Assembly: GCF_013186535.1 (NCBI RefSeq)
Contig: NZ_JABMCZ010000002.1
Coordinates: forward strand, 1,240,001 to 1,304,000
DNA from: Nocardia terpenica
Lineage (GTDB): Bacteria; Actinomycetota; Actinomycetes; Mycobacteriales; Mycobacteriaceae
Direction: 5' to 3'
DNA length: 64,000 nt
The first letter of the stretch is position 1, and every line of letters begins with the position of its first letter. Positions 15,326 to 22,909 of the stretch are shown in pieces. A model generated the notes under the pieces. The model saw only the letters and a program-made list of their open reading frames with translations, was not told the DNA's origin and did no database searches. A program made the position numbers and the translations under genes.

Positions 15326-16147
15326 ATGACCGACCACGTGAGCATCGAAACCCACCGGGCGTGGGTCGAATTCCCGATCTTCGACGCCAAGTCGCGGTCG
15401 CTGAAGAAGGCGTTCCTGGGCAAGGCGGGCGGCTCGATCGGACGCAACCAATCCGATGTGGTGGTGGTCGAGGCGCTGCGCGACATCACGCTGTCGCTGA
15501 AGGAGGGCGACCGCGTCGGGCTGGTCGGCCACAACGGCGCGGGCAAGTCGACGCTGCTGCGGCTGCTGTCGGGCATCTACGAACCCACCCGCGGCAGCGC
15601 GCGCATTCGGGGCCGGGTGGCGCCGGTGTTCGACCTCGGCGTCGGCATGGACCCGGAGATCTCCGGCTACGAGAACATCCTCATCCGCGGCCTGTTCCTC
15701 GGGCAGACCCGCAAGCAGATGCTGGCCAAGGTGGACGAGATCGCCGAATTCACCGAGCTCGGCGAGTATCTGAACATGCCGCTGCGCACATACTCGACGG
15801 GTATGCGGGTGCGCCTGGCGATGGGCGTGGTGACCTCCATCGACCCGGAGATCCTGCTGCTGGACGAGGGCATCGGCGCGGTGGACGCCGAATTCATGAA
15901 GAAGGCCCGCAACCGGCTGCGTGACCTCGTCGCCCGGTCCGGAATCCTGGTATTTTGCAGCCATTCCAACGAATTTCTGGCCCAGCTCTGTGACACCGCG
16001 ATCTGGATCGACCACGGGCACATGAGAATGCAGGGCGATATCGAAGAAGTGGTCCGGGCCTACGAGGGACCCGAGGCCGGCGACCACGTCGCCCAGATCC
16101 AGCGCGAGCTGGCCCGGGAACAGGAACTGGAGCGCAATTCCGCATGA
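15326..16147 (+). CDS. wzt: galactan ABC exporter ATPase Wzt
   Basis: A 273-residue nucleotide-binding subunit matching Rv3781. Walker A is GHNGAGKST, the signature region reads YSTGMRVRLAMGV, and Walker B is EILLLDEGIGAVD, with H-loop CSHSNEF. The N-terminal EFPIFDAKSRSLKKAF is typical of polysaccharide-exporting Wzt proteins; there is no long C-terminal glycan-binding domain. ATG 15326 is used because AAGGG lies 5 nt upstream. It follows wzm by 8 bp and overlaps glfT1 by 4 bp. Confidence 0.92.
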   Translation: MTDHVSIETHRAWVEFPIFDAKSRSLKKAFLGKAGGSIGRNQSDVVVVEALRDITLSLKEGDRVGLVGHNGAGKSTLLRLLSGIYEPTRGSARIRGRVAPVFDLGVGMDPEISGYENILIRGLFLGQTRKQMLAKVDEIAEFTELGEYLNMPLRTYSTGMRVRLAMGVVTSIDPEILLLDEGIGAVDAEFMKKARNRLRDLVARSGILVFCSHSNEFLAQLCDTAIWIDHGHMRMQGDIEEVVRAYEGPEAGDHVAQIQRELAREQELERNSA

Positions 16148-17043
16148 GCGGCACGAACGACCGGATCATCGCGGTGGTGGTCACGCACAAGCGGCGCGAG
16201 CTGCTGGCCGAATCGCTGAAAGTGCTCTGCTCGCAGACGCATCCGATCGATCACCTGATCGTGGTCGACAACGCCAACGAGCCCGAGGTCGGCGAGCTGG
16301 TGCGGGAGCAGCCGATCGAGGCGACCTATCTGGGCTCGGAGCACAACCTCGGCGGCGCGGGCGGTTTCGCGCTCGGCATGCTGCACGCGCTGACGCTGGG
16401 CGCGGACTGGGTGTGGCTGGCCGACGACGACGGCCGCCCCGAGGGCCCCGAGGTGCTCGCGACGCTGGTGGATTGCGCGCGGCGGCACGGGCTTTCGGAG
16501 GTGTCGCCGGTGGTGTGCGATATCGACGAGCCGGACCGGCTGGCGTTCCCGCTGCGCCGCGGCGTGGTGTGGCGGCGGCTGCGTTCCGAGCTCGGCGACG
16601 AGGATTTCCTGCCCGGCATCGCCTCGCTGTTCAACGGCGCGCTGATCTCGGCCGAGGCGGTCGATGTGATCGGCGTGCCGGATCTGCGGCTGTTCGTGCG
16701 CGGCGACGAGGTGGAGGTGCACCGCCGCCTGGTGCGTTCCGGGCTGCCGTTCGGCACCTGCCTGCAGACGGCATATCTGCATCCCAACGGATCCGCGGAA
16801 TTCAAGCCGATCATGGGCGGGCGCATGCACACCCAGTATCCGGACGATCCGGTCAAGCGGTACTTCACCTATCGCAATCGCGGCTATCTCATGGCACAGC
16901 CCGGAATGCGGAAACTGCTGCCGCAGGAATGGGCGCGATTCTCCTGGTTCTTCCTTGTGCAGCAGCGCGATCCGGCCGGTCTGCGAGAGTGGCTGCGACT
17001 GCGGCGCCTGGGGCGGCGCGAGCAGTTCCACAAGCCGGGCTAG
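16144..17043 (+). CDS. glfT1: galactofuranosyltransferase GlfT1
   Basis: A 299-residue GT2 enzyme matching Rv3782. It has the nucleotide-binding start IIAVVVTHKRRELLAESLK, the metal-binding motif WLADDDGRPEG and the acceptor-side motif VRGDEVEVHRRLVRSG. GlfT1 adds the first galactofuranose residues from UDP-Galf to the decaprenyl-linked GlcNAc-rhamnose primer before the chain is elongated by GlfT2 (19303-21201). Start ATG overlaps the wzt stop (ATGA), giving coupled translation. Confidence 0.92.
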   Translation: MSGTNDRIIAVVVTHKRRELLAESLKVLCSQTHPIDHLIVVDNANEPEVGELVREQPIEATYLGSEHNLGGAGGFALGMLHALTLGADWVWLADDDGRPEGPEVLATLVDCARRHGLSEVSPVVCDIDEPDRLAFPLRRGVVWRRLRSELGDEDFLPGIASLFNGALISAEAVDVIGVPDLRLFVRGDEVEVHRRLVRSGLPFGTCLQTAYLHPNGSAEFKPIMGGRMHTQYPDDPVKRYFTYRNRGYLMAQPGMRKLLPQEWARFSWFFLVQQRDPAGLREWLRLRRLGRREQFHKPG

Positions 17044-17104
17044 ACGGCGAGCCCGGGAAAATAATGTATTGCGGCCCGCGAGACGGGCTGTCATCGTTGT
17101 AGAC

Positions 17105-17118
17105 GTCCCGCACGGGAC
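17105..17118. promoter_or_regulatory. GTCCCG-CA-CGGGAC palindrome
   Basis: A perfect 6-bp dyad with a 2-nt centre, 34 bp before the small ORF at 17152. It could be an operator or a leader hairpin. Confidence 0.3.
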
Positions 17119-17141
17119 CGCAACGTCGAGAGGCGCGAGGA

Positions 17142-17226
17142 GGTGGAATACGTGAAGTTCGTGACCCCGGTTGTCGCGGAAGGGCAGTGGCTGCGGTTCG
17201 GCAGCCGCGCCGCCGCGTATTCCACC
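17142..17226 (+). promoter_or_regulatory. inverted repeat that can mask the small ORF's start
   Basis: GGTGGAATACG (17142-17152) and CGTATTCCACC (17216-17226) are perfectly complementary over 11 bp. The left arm overlaps the end of the Shine-Dalgarno (AGGAGG) and the first base of the GTG start; the right arm lies in the last codons of the same ORF. Folding would sequester initiation until a ribosome unwinds the right arm. Confidence 0.5.
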
Positions 17227-17244
17227 CTCTGCCGCATTCACTGA
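17152..17244 (+). CDS. 30-residue small ORF, possible leader peptide
   Basis: GTG start with AGGAGG about 6 nt upstream; the product begins VKFVTPVVAEGQWLRFGS and ends STLCRIH. It lies in the 245-bp gap between glfT1 and rsgA, 45 bp before rsgA. An 11-bp inverted repeat joins its start region to its end, which suggests translational control or a leader-peptide function rather than a stand-alone protein. I know no homologue. Confidence rests on the strong ribosome-binding site. Confidence 0.45.
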   Translation: MKFVTPVVAEGQWLRFGSRAAAYSTLCRIH

Positions 17245-17288
17245 GCCCTTGTCCGGGCTCGGTGCCCCGACGAAGGATGTTCCCTCTC

Positions 17289-18338
17289 ATGGTCGATTAC
17301 GACCTCCTCGAACCTTACGGCTGGAACTCGGCCGTCTCCGCCGAATACACACGGCTGCTCGACACCGGCTGGATCCCGGCCCGCGTAATCCGGATGGACC
17401 GCAGTGAATGTGATGTCGCGACCCCCTCGGGCCCGGCACGCGCACACTGCCCGCGGGCGGATACCAACGTCAGCGGCCTGTGTACCGGCGATTGGGTGGC
17501 GCTCGACGCCGACCATACGGTGCGCCGCCTGCTGCCCCGGCGCACGGCCATCGTGCGCGCGGCGGCGTCCCGGCGGTCGGACGAACAGGTGCTGGCCGCG
17601 AATGTCGATACGGTGCTGGTGTGTATCGCCGCCGACGGCGATGTCGACCTGGGCCGGATCGAGCGACTGTTGGCGCTGGCCTGGGAATCCGGCGCGCAAC
17701 CGATCGTGGTGCTGACCAAAGCCGATCTGGCCGTGGACATTCCGCTCGACGAGGTGCGCGCGGCCGCTCCCGGCGCGACGACGCTGGCGGTCAGCGCCAC
17801 CGGCGGCTGGGGCATGGACGTGCTCACCGCGCTGCTGGACGGCACCGTGGCGCTGATCGGCCCGTCCGGCGCGGGAAAGTCGACGCTGGCCAATGCGCTG
17901 CTGGGCGCGGAGGTGTTCGCCACCGGCGAGGTTCGCGCGAGCGACAAGCGCGGGCGGCACACCACCGTGCAGCGCGAGCTGCGGCCGCTGCCGGGCGGCG
18001 GCACCCTGATCGATACGCCCGGACTGCGGTCGGTCGGCCTGTGGGACGCGGCCGAGGGGCTGGGGCTCGCCTTCAGCGATATCGAAACCCTGTCCGAGCG
18101 TTGCCGTTTCGCCGACTGCGCGCACGTGCACGAGCCCGGCTGCGCGGTGCGGGCCGCCGTCGAATCGGGCGAGCTGCCCCGGCGTCGGCTGGACAGCTAT
18201 CTGAAGCTCCAGCGTGAGAACGAGTGGCTGGCCGCCCGCGTGGACGCCCGGTTGCGCGCCGAGCGCCTGCGGCAGTGGAAGACGATGGAGAAGTCGCAGC
18301 GCTGGGCCTATCGCGATCGGCGGTCGCGCGGACGGTAG
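17289..18338 (+). CDS. rsgA: ribosome small subunit GTPase RsgA
   Basis: A 349-residue circularly permuted GTPase. The GTPase motifs appear in the permuted order G4 (VVLTKADL), G1 (GPSGAGKST), G3 (DTPGLRS). A zinc knuckle follows (CRFADCAHVHEPGCAV), and the N-terminal domain (VSGLCTGDWVALD) has the OB-fold pattern. RsgA checks 30S subunit maturation, using GTP. The ATG at 17289 gives the usual N-terminus; in-frame codons upstream are antisense-like. It follows the small ORF by 45 bp. Confidence 0.9.
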   Translation: MVDYDLLEPYGWNSAVSAEYTRLLDTGWIPARVIRMDRSECDVATPSGPARAHCPRADTNVSGLCTGDWVALDADHTVRRLLPRRTAIVRAAASRRSDEQVLAANVDTVLVCIAADGDVDLGRIERLLALAWESGAQPIVVLTKADLAVDIPLDEVRAAAPGATTLAVSATGGWGMDVLTALLDGTVALIGPSGAGKSTLANALLGAEVFATGEVRASDKRGRHTTVQRELRPLPGGGTLIDTPGLRSVGLWDAAEGLGLAFSDIETLSERCRFADCAHVHEPGCAVRAAVESGELPRRRLDSYLKLQRENEWLAARVDARLRAERLRQWKTMEKSQRWAYRDRRSRGR

Positions 18339-18421
18339 GCGCCGAGAGTCGGCGGCGCGACCCGGGTGGTATCGCCTACTGTCGAGCCGGGGGGCGATGG
18401 CACAACGTTGGGAGCTGGGCT

Positions 18422-19270
18422 ATGACCGAAGCAGGCAGGTCGCTCGCGGGCCGGACCATGATCATGTCGGGCGGGAGCCGCGGTATCGGGCTCGAGATCG
18501 CCAAGCGGGCGGCGGCGGACGGGGCGAACATCACGCTGATCGCCAAGACCGATCAGCCGCATCCGAAATTGCCGGGCACCATTCACACCGCCGCCGCGGA
18601 GCTCGAACAGGCCGGGGGCACGGTGCACAAGTTCGTCGGCGATGTGCGCGACGACGAGGCCGTTGCCACGGCGGTGCGGCGGACGCGGGAGCGGTTCGGG
18701 GGGATCGATATCGTCGTGAACAATGCCTCGGCGATCGATCTCTCGCCCACCGAGACGCTGGAGATGAAGCGGTACGACCTCATGCAGGACATCAACTGCC
18801 GGGGCAGTTTCCTGCTGTCGAAGATGTGCATTCCCGCACTGCGGGAATCGGCCGCGGCCGGGCGCAATCCACACATTCTGACGCTGTCGCCACCGCTGAA
18901 TCTGGATCCGAAGTGGGCCGGATCCTCGCTCGGGTACACCATTGCCAAGTACGGCATGTCGCTGACCACGCTCGGCCTGGCCGAGGAGCTACGCAAGTAC
19001 GGCATCGGCGTGAATTCCCTGTGGCCACGCACCACCATCGCCACCGCCGCGGTACGCAACCTGCTCGGCGGCGAGGACATGGTCTCCACCTCCCGCACCC
19101 CCGACATCTACGCGGATTCGGCCTACCTGGTCCTCACCTCCCCCGCCACCGAAACCACCGGTAATTTCTTCATCGATGAGGATGTGCTTGCCGCACACGG
19201 AATCACCGATCTCGACAAATACCGGGTGGTCCCGGGCGACGGCCCACTCACCACCGACCTGTTCCTCTAG
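18422..19270 (+). CDS. short-chain dehydrogenase (HSDL2-like)
   Basis: A 282-residue SDR with cofactor motif SGGSRGIGLEIA, NNAS in the central strand and the catalytic pair YTIAKYG; catalytic Ser in LTLSPPLN. The segment ITLIAKTDQPHPKLPGTIHT is characteristic of the SDR subgroup around hydroxysteroid dehydrogenase-like protein 2. The substrate is unknown and may be lipid-derived. GGGAG lies 8 nt before ATG 18422. It is convergent with glfT2, with only about 30 bp between them. Confidence 0.8.
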   Translation: MTEAGRSLAGRTMIMSGGSRGIGLEIAKRAAADGANITLIAKTDQPHPKLPGTIHTAAAELEQAGGTVHKFVGDVRDDEAVATAVRRTRERFGGIDIVVNNASAIDLSPTETLEMKRYDLMQDINCRGSFLLSKMCIPALRESAAAGRNPHILTLSPPLNLDPKWAGSSLGYTIAKYGMSLTTLGLAEELRKYGIGVNSLWPRTTIATAAVRNLLGGEDMVSTSRTPDIYADSAYLVLTSPATETTGNFFIDEDVLAAHGITDLDKYRVVPGDGPLTTDLFL

Positions 19271-19302
19271 CCGCCGTTTCGACCTCCCGGCGCAGGCCGG
19301 AA

Positions 19303-21201
19303 TCAGATGCCGTACAAGCGTTCCCAGTTTTCTCGGCTGGTGAGTTGGGGCATGGCGGTGCGGTACTGGTGGGTGAGGGTGGGGAGTTCGCGGTGCAGGC
19401 GGTGGAGGGTGCGCAGGGTGCGGAGCAGGAGGGCGCGGGCGCGGGGCTTGTCGCGGTGGCGGATTCGGACGCCGGATTGGGAGGCGTCGGTTACCACGAC
19501 GTGGTCGTAGAGGGAGACGTGCCACCAGTGGGCGTCTTCGCGGGTGACGGCGACGACGCCGGGGGCGGTGCGGCCGGTCCAGTGCTGGATGGCGCGCTTG
19601 ATCAGGACCAGCAGCGGGCGGCTGGGTTCGCCGCCGGCGCGGCGGACGTGCAGATCGGCGTCGCGGACCGGGGCCATGGCGGCGGGATGCTTGACGGTCT
19701 CGGCGTAGTCGGCGCGGCTGGTGCGGGCGGCGGTGAGGGCCGCGGCACCGCCGTCCTGGAGGACCCCGGGGCCCTTCAGGAAATCCTCGATGCCCTGCAG
19801 CGTGGTGTGCACCAGGCCGTACTGCATGGCCACCAGATGCTCGGCGATTTCCCGGAACAGCTTGCGCGTCACGGCCTTCGGGTCCAGATCGGTGTGCAGC
19901 GCGCCGACGATGAGCGAGTTGCGCATGCTGAAGTAGCGCGCCCAGTCGTCGTAGTCCTTCCAGTAGAAGTCGGCGTGCCACACCGCGGCATTGGGCAGCG
20001 TGACGGTCACGAAACCGGCCTCGCGGGCGCGGATGCCGTATTCCACGTCGTCCCACTGGAAGAAGATCGGCACCGGCAGGCCGATGCGCGCGACCACCTC
20101 GGCCGGGATCAGGCAGGTCCACCAGGCGTTGTACCCGGCGTCGACGCGGCGTTCCTGATTGCGCTTGAGCATGCTGGTGTTGCGCAACGCCTTCGGCACC
20201 TTCTGCCCGTGCCGCAGCTCGTTCAGGTGCACCTCTTCGGCGCCGACATTGAGGTAGTCGGGGTTGAGCAGGAACAGCATCTGCGCGCCGACCAGCGTGG
20301 GTTCCACCGTCATATTGGCGAAGGCGTTGAGCCGCACCACCGTTTCCGGCTCGCACAGGATGTCGTCGTCCATCAGGATGACGTCGGCGTGCTCGTTGGC
20401 CGCCGACACCTCGTACAGCCCGCGCGTGAAACCGCCCGCGCCACCGAGATTCGGCTGCCGGATGTAGCGCAGCTTGTCGCCGAACCGCGGCGCGGTCTCC
20501 TGATACAGCGGCCGGTCCTCGACCAGATCGGTGCCCTGGTCGACCACGTAGACCGCATCGATCGCGGCCAGCACCGTCGGATCCGACGCCAGCGCCGCCA
20601 CCGTGTGCGCGCAGTCCTCGGCGCGGTTGAAGGTGCAGATCGCAATGGCAACGGGCCGAACGTGATCCGGCGCGGCCGCGGTCCAGGCGAGCTCGGAGAT
20701 CGTGAGTTCCCCACCGACGGCGTCGAATTCGAGCCACAGCGCGCCGCCGTCGACGTACTGGTCCAGCTTCGCCGTCAGCACCACCCGCCCGTCCGCACGC
20801 ACCTCGGCGGTGTCGACGATGCGGCGATGCCCGGCAATGTCGGAGGCCGCCAAGCGGATTCGCGCCCGGTCGGCCACCTCGAGGGTCATGCCCACCTCGA
20901 CCTCGGTCACGGTGGTCCAGCGCTGCCAGTAGCTGGCGGCGAACCGGCCGAAGTAGGTGTTGGTGTGCGCGGTGGCGCCCTTGTCCAGGCGCATCGACAG
21001 CCGCTCGCGGGTGGTCTTGCCCTTGACCGCCACGGCGTACAGCTCGTCGCTGATCTTCGGAGACGGTCCGGTGAAGATGCCGCGCGCCAGTACCAGCCGG
21101 TCCGGAGCCTGGCGGTCGCTCCGCAGGGTGGCGGGAGCAGGGTCGGCGATCCGATGGTCGCTCGCTTTGTCGGTCACGGCCTGCCCACCAGGCTTGTCCA
21201 T
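19303..21201 (-). CDS. glfT2: galactofuranosyltransferase GlfT2
   Basis: A 632-residue processive galactan polymerase matching Rv3808c. An N-terminal beta-barrel (~1-170) is followed by the GT2 domain with AICTFNRAEDC, the DDD-type metal motif ILMDDDILCEP, the acceptor motif FQWDDVEYGIR and the catalytic-site His in AVWHADFYWKDYDDW, then a helical C-terminus. It adds alternating beta-1,5 and beta-1,6 galactofuranose from UDP-Galf. AGAGGGA lies just upstream of ATG 21201. The rml genes in this window feed the same pathway through the rhamnose linker. Confidence 0.93.
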   Translation of the reverse strand: MDKPGGQAVTDKASDHRIADPAPATLRSDRQAPDRLVLARGIFTGPSPKISDELYAVAVKGKTTRERLSMRLDKGATAHTNTYFGRFAASYWQRWTTVTEVEVGMTLEVADRARIRLAASDIAGHRRIVDTAEVRADGRVVLTAKLDQYVDGGALWLEFDAVGGELTISELAWTAAAPDHVRPVAIAICTFNRAEDCAHTVAALASDPTVLAAIDAVYVVDQGTDLVEDRPLYQETAPRFGDKLRYIRQPNLGGAGGFTRGLYEVSAANEHADVILMDDDILCEPETVVRLNAFANMTVEPTLVGAQMLFLLNPDYLNVGAEEVHLNELRHGQKVPKALRNTSMLKRNQERRVDAGYNAWWTCLIPAEVVARIGLPVPIFFQWDDVEYGIRAREAGFVTVTLPNAAVWHADFYWKDYDDWARYFSMRNSLIVGALHTDLDPKAVTRKLFREIAEHLVAMQYGLVHTTLQGIEDFLKGPGVLQDGGAAALTAARTSRADYAETVKHPAAMAPVRDADLHVRRAGGEPSRPLLVLIKRAIQHWTGRTAPGVVAVTREDAHWWHVSLYDHVVVTDASQSGVRIRHRDKPRARALLLRTLRTLHRLHRELPTLTHQYRTAMPQLTSRENWERLYGI

Positions 21202-21306
21202 AGGATTCCCTCTGTGTCCGATGGCGTCGCCTTCGGCGCCGCGGATTGTCGCCGAAGTCGCACTCTGACTGTCCCGCTCGGCGCGGGCGGCACCATTATC
21301 TCCATC

Positions 21307-21831
21307 TCACGCGGCTCCGGCCGACCGGGCCGCCGACTCGCCCGTGAAGACGAATTTGTCATACGCCCAGTAGCGGAAGACGACCGCGACAATCTGGCCG
21401 ATCAGGGTGCCGGAGATGTTGTCCGACAGGGGCGTCGACAGGTGCAGCACGTAGCGGGAGAACCCGAGGCAGCCCAGTTGCAGGCCGATGGCGATCACAT
21501 TGAACACGGCGTAGAGCAGGTATTCGCGGGCCGGGCTGCCGCCCTTCTTGTGCGCGAAGGTCCACCATTTGTTGCCGAAATAGGTGACCACCGTCGCGAC
21601 CGCGATCGCGATGATCTTGGCCGGTAGCGGGGCGTGGTAGAGCACGCCGTGCCCGCCCCAGAAGACCAGCAGGTTGTAGGTGCCCGCATCGACCAGGAAG
21701 CCGAGCGCACCGACCACCAGGAACGCGCCGCCCGTGCGCAGCGCGGCCAGCACCTTCGCGAACGGGGACGCGGCGGACGCGGCCGGCGGGGTCACGATCT
21801 CGCTGCTGGACACCCGGCGACGGTACCGCAT
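21307..21831 (-). CDS. GtrA-like membrane protein
   Basis: A protein of about 174 residues with four hydrophobic segments and the GtrA signatures FLVVGALGFLVDAGTYNLLV, TYFGNKWWTFAHKKG and FRYWAYDKFVF. GtrA proteins act with polyprenyl-phosphate sugars in the membrane. I place the start at ATG 21831 because GGGGG precedes it; GTG 21855 has no site. It differs from the second GtrA protein at 38937, which is the one beside dprE1. It is divergent from the DPM-like glycosyltransferase at 21947, a likely functional partner. Confidence 0.75.
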   Translation of the reverse strand: MRYRRRVSSSEIVTPPAASAASPFAKVLAALRTGGAFLVVGALGFLVDAGTYNLLVFWGGHGVLYHAPLPAKIIAIAVATVVTYFGNKWWTFAHKKGGSPAREYLLYAVFNVIAIGLQLGCLGFSRYVLHLSTPLSDNISGTLIGQIVAVVFRYWAYDKFVFTGESAARSAGAA

Positions 21832-21946
21832 GCCCCCGTAACGGGTATCTGACACAACGAGGGTTACCGGGCGTACCCCTACGCCTGCCCTGTACCCTCC
21901 CGGTGTTCCGTTATTTCACCGGCCGATCACATGAGGGATTGACGGG

Positions 21947-22909
21947 GTGGACCCCACCGAGCTTCGTATCGCCGCAGTGGTGCCCTGCCACAACGAGGAG
22001 GCCGCGGTCGCCAAGGTCGTCACCGACCTCACGGCAGCCGTGCCGGGCATCGTCGTCTACGTGTACGACAACCTGAGTACCGACGCGACCGCCGAGCGGG
22101 CCCGCGCGGCGGGCGCGATCGTGCGCACCGAGACCACGAAGGGCAAGGGCAACGTGGTTCGCCGGGCCTTCGCCGATATCGAGGCCGACGTCTACGTGAT
22201 GATCGACGGGGACGACACCTACGACGCCTCCGCCGCGCCCCTGATGATCAAGACGCTGCTGGACGGCCCCTACGACCACGTCCTGGGCGTGCGCAAGCAG
22301 GACGAGGGCGCGCAGGCGTACCGGGCCGGGCACGAGACCGGCAACCGGGTGCTCAACGGCGTGGTCGGCAAGGTGTTCGGCGAGAATGTCGAGGACATGC
22401 TGTCGGGGTACCGGGTGTTCTCGCGCCGGTTCGTGAAGAGCTTCCCGGCCGTCTCCCGGGAATTCGAGATCGAGACCGAGCTGACCGTGCACTCGCTGCA
22501 CCTGCGGGTGCCGCAGACGCAGGTGCACGTGGGTTTCCGGGATCGCCCGGCGGGCAGCGAGAGCAAGCTGCGCACGTACCACGACGGATTCAAGATCCTG
22601 GCGCTGATCATCGGCCTGGCCCGGCACGAGCGACCGGTCGCCTTCTACGGCCTGTTCGGCACGCTGTCGTGGCTGATCTCGCTGATCCTCATCACACCGA
22701 TCGTGGTCCAGTTCTACGAGATCCACCAGGTCCCGAGGTTCCCGACCTTATTCCTCGGCTTCACCCTGCTCCTGCTGGGCAGCCTGGCCTGGACCGCGGG
22801 CCTGATCCTGGACGGCATCCGCCGCTCCCGCCACGAGGCCGCCCGACTGATGTACCTGCGCTACTCGGCGGTGGGGGCGGAAGGCGCCGAGCAGAGGCAC
22901 GGGAGATGA
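21947..22909 (+). CDS. GT2 glycosyltransferase with C-terminal membrane segments (DPM-like)
   Basis: A 320-residue protein. The GT-A domain has AAVVPCHNEEAAVAKVV, YVYDNLSTD, the metal motif MIDGDDTYDAS and SGYRVFSRRFVKSFP, as in dolichol-phosphate-mannose-synthase-type enzymes that charge polyprenyl phosphate. Two hydrophobic segments at ~230-290 anchor it. Starts at GTG 21947. It overlaps the DUF2142 gene by 4 bp, so the two may form a sugar-charging and membrane-acceptor pair. Sugar specificity is not visible. Confidence 0.8.
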   Translation: MDPTELRIAAVVPCHNEEAAVAKVVTDLTAAVPGIVVYVYDNLSTDATAERARAAGAIVRTETTKGKGNVVRRAFADIEADVYVMIDGDDTYDASAAPLMIKTLLDGPYDHVLGVRKQDEGAQAYRAGHETGNRVLNGVVGKVFGENVEDMLSGYRVFSRRFVKSFPAVSREFEIETELTVHSLHLRVPQTQVHVGFRDRPAGSESKLRTYHDGFKILALIIGLARHERPVAFYGLFGTLSWLISLILITPIVVQFYEIHQVPRFPTLFLGFTLLLLGSLAWTAGLILDGIRRSRHEAARLMYLRYSAVGAEGAEQRHGR

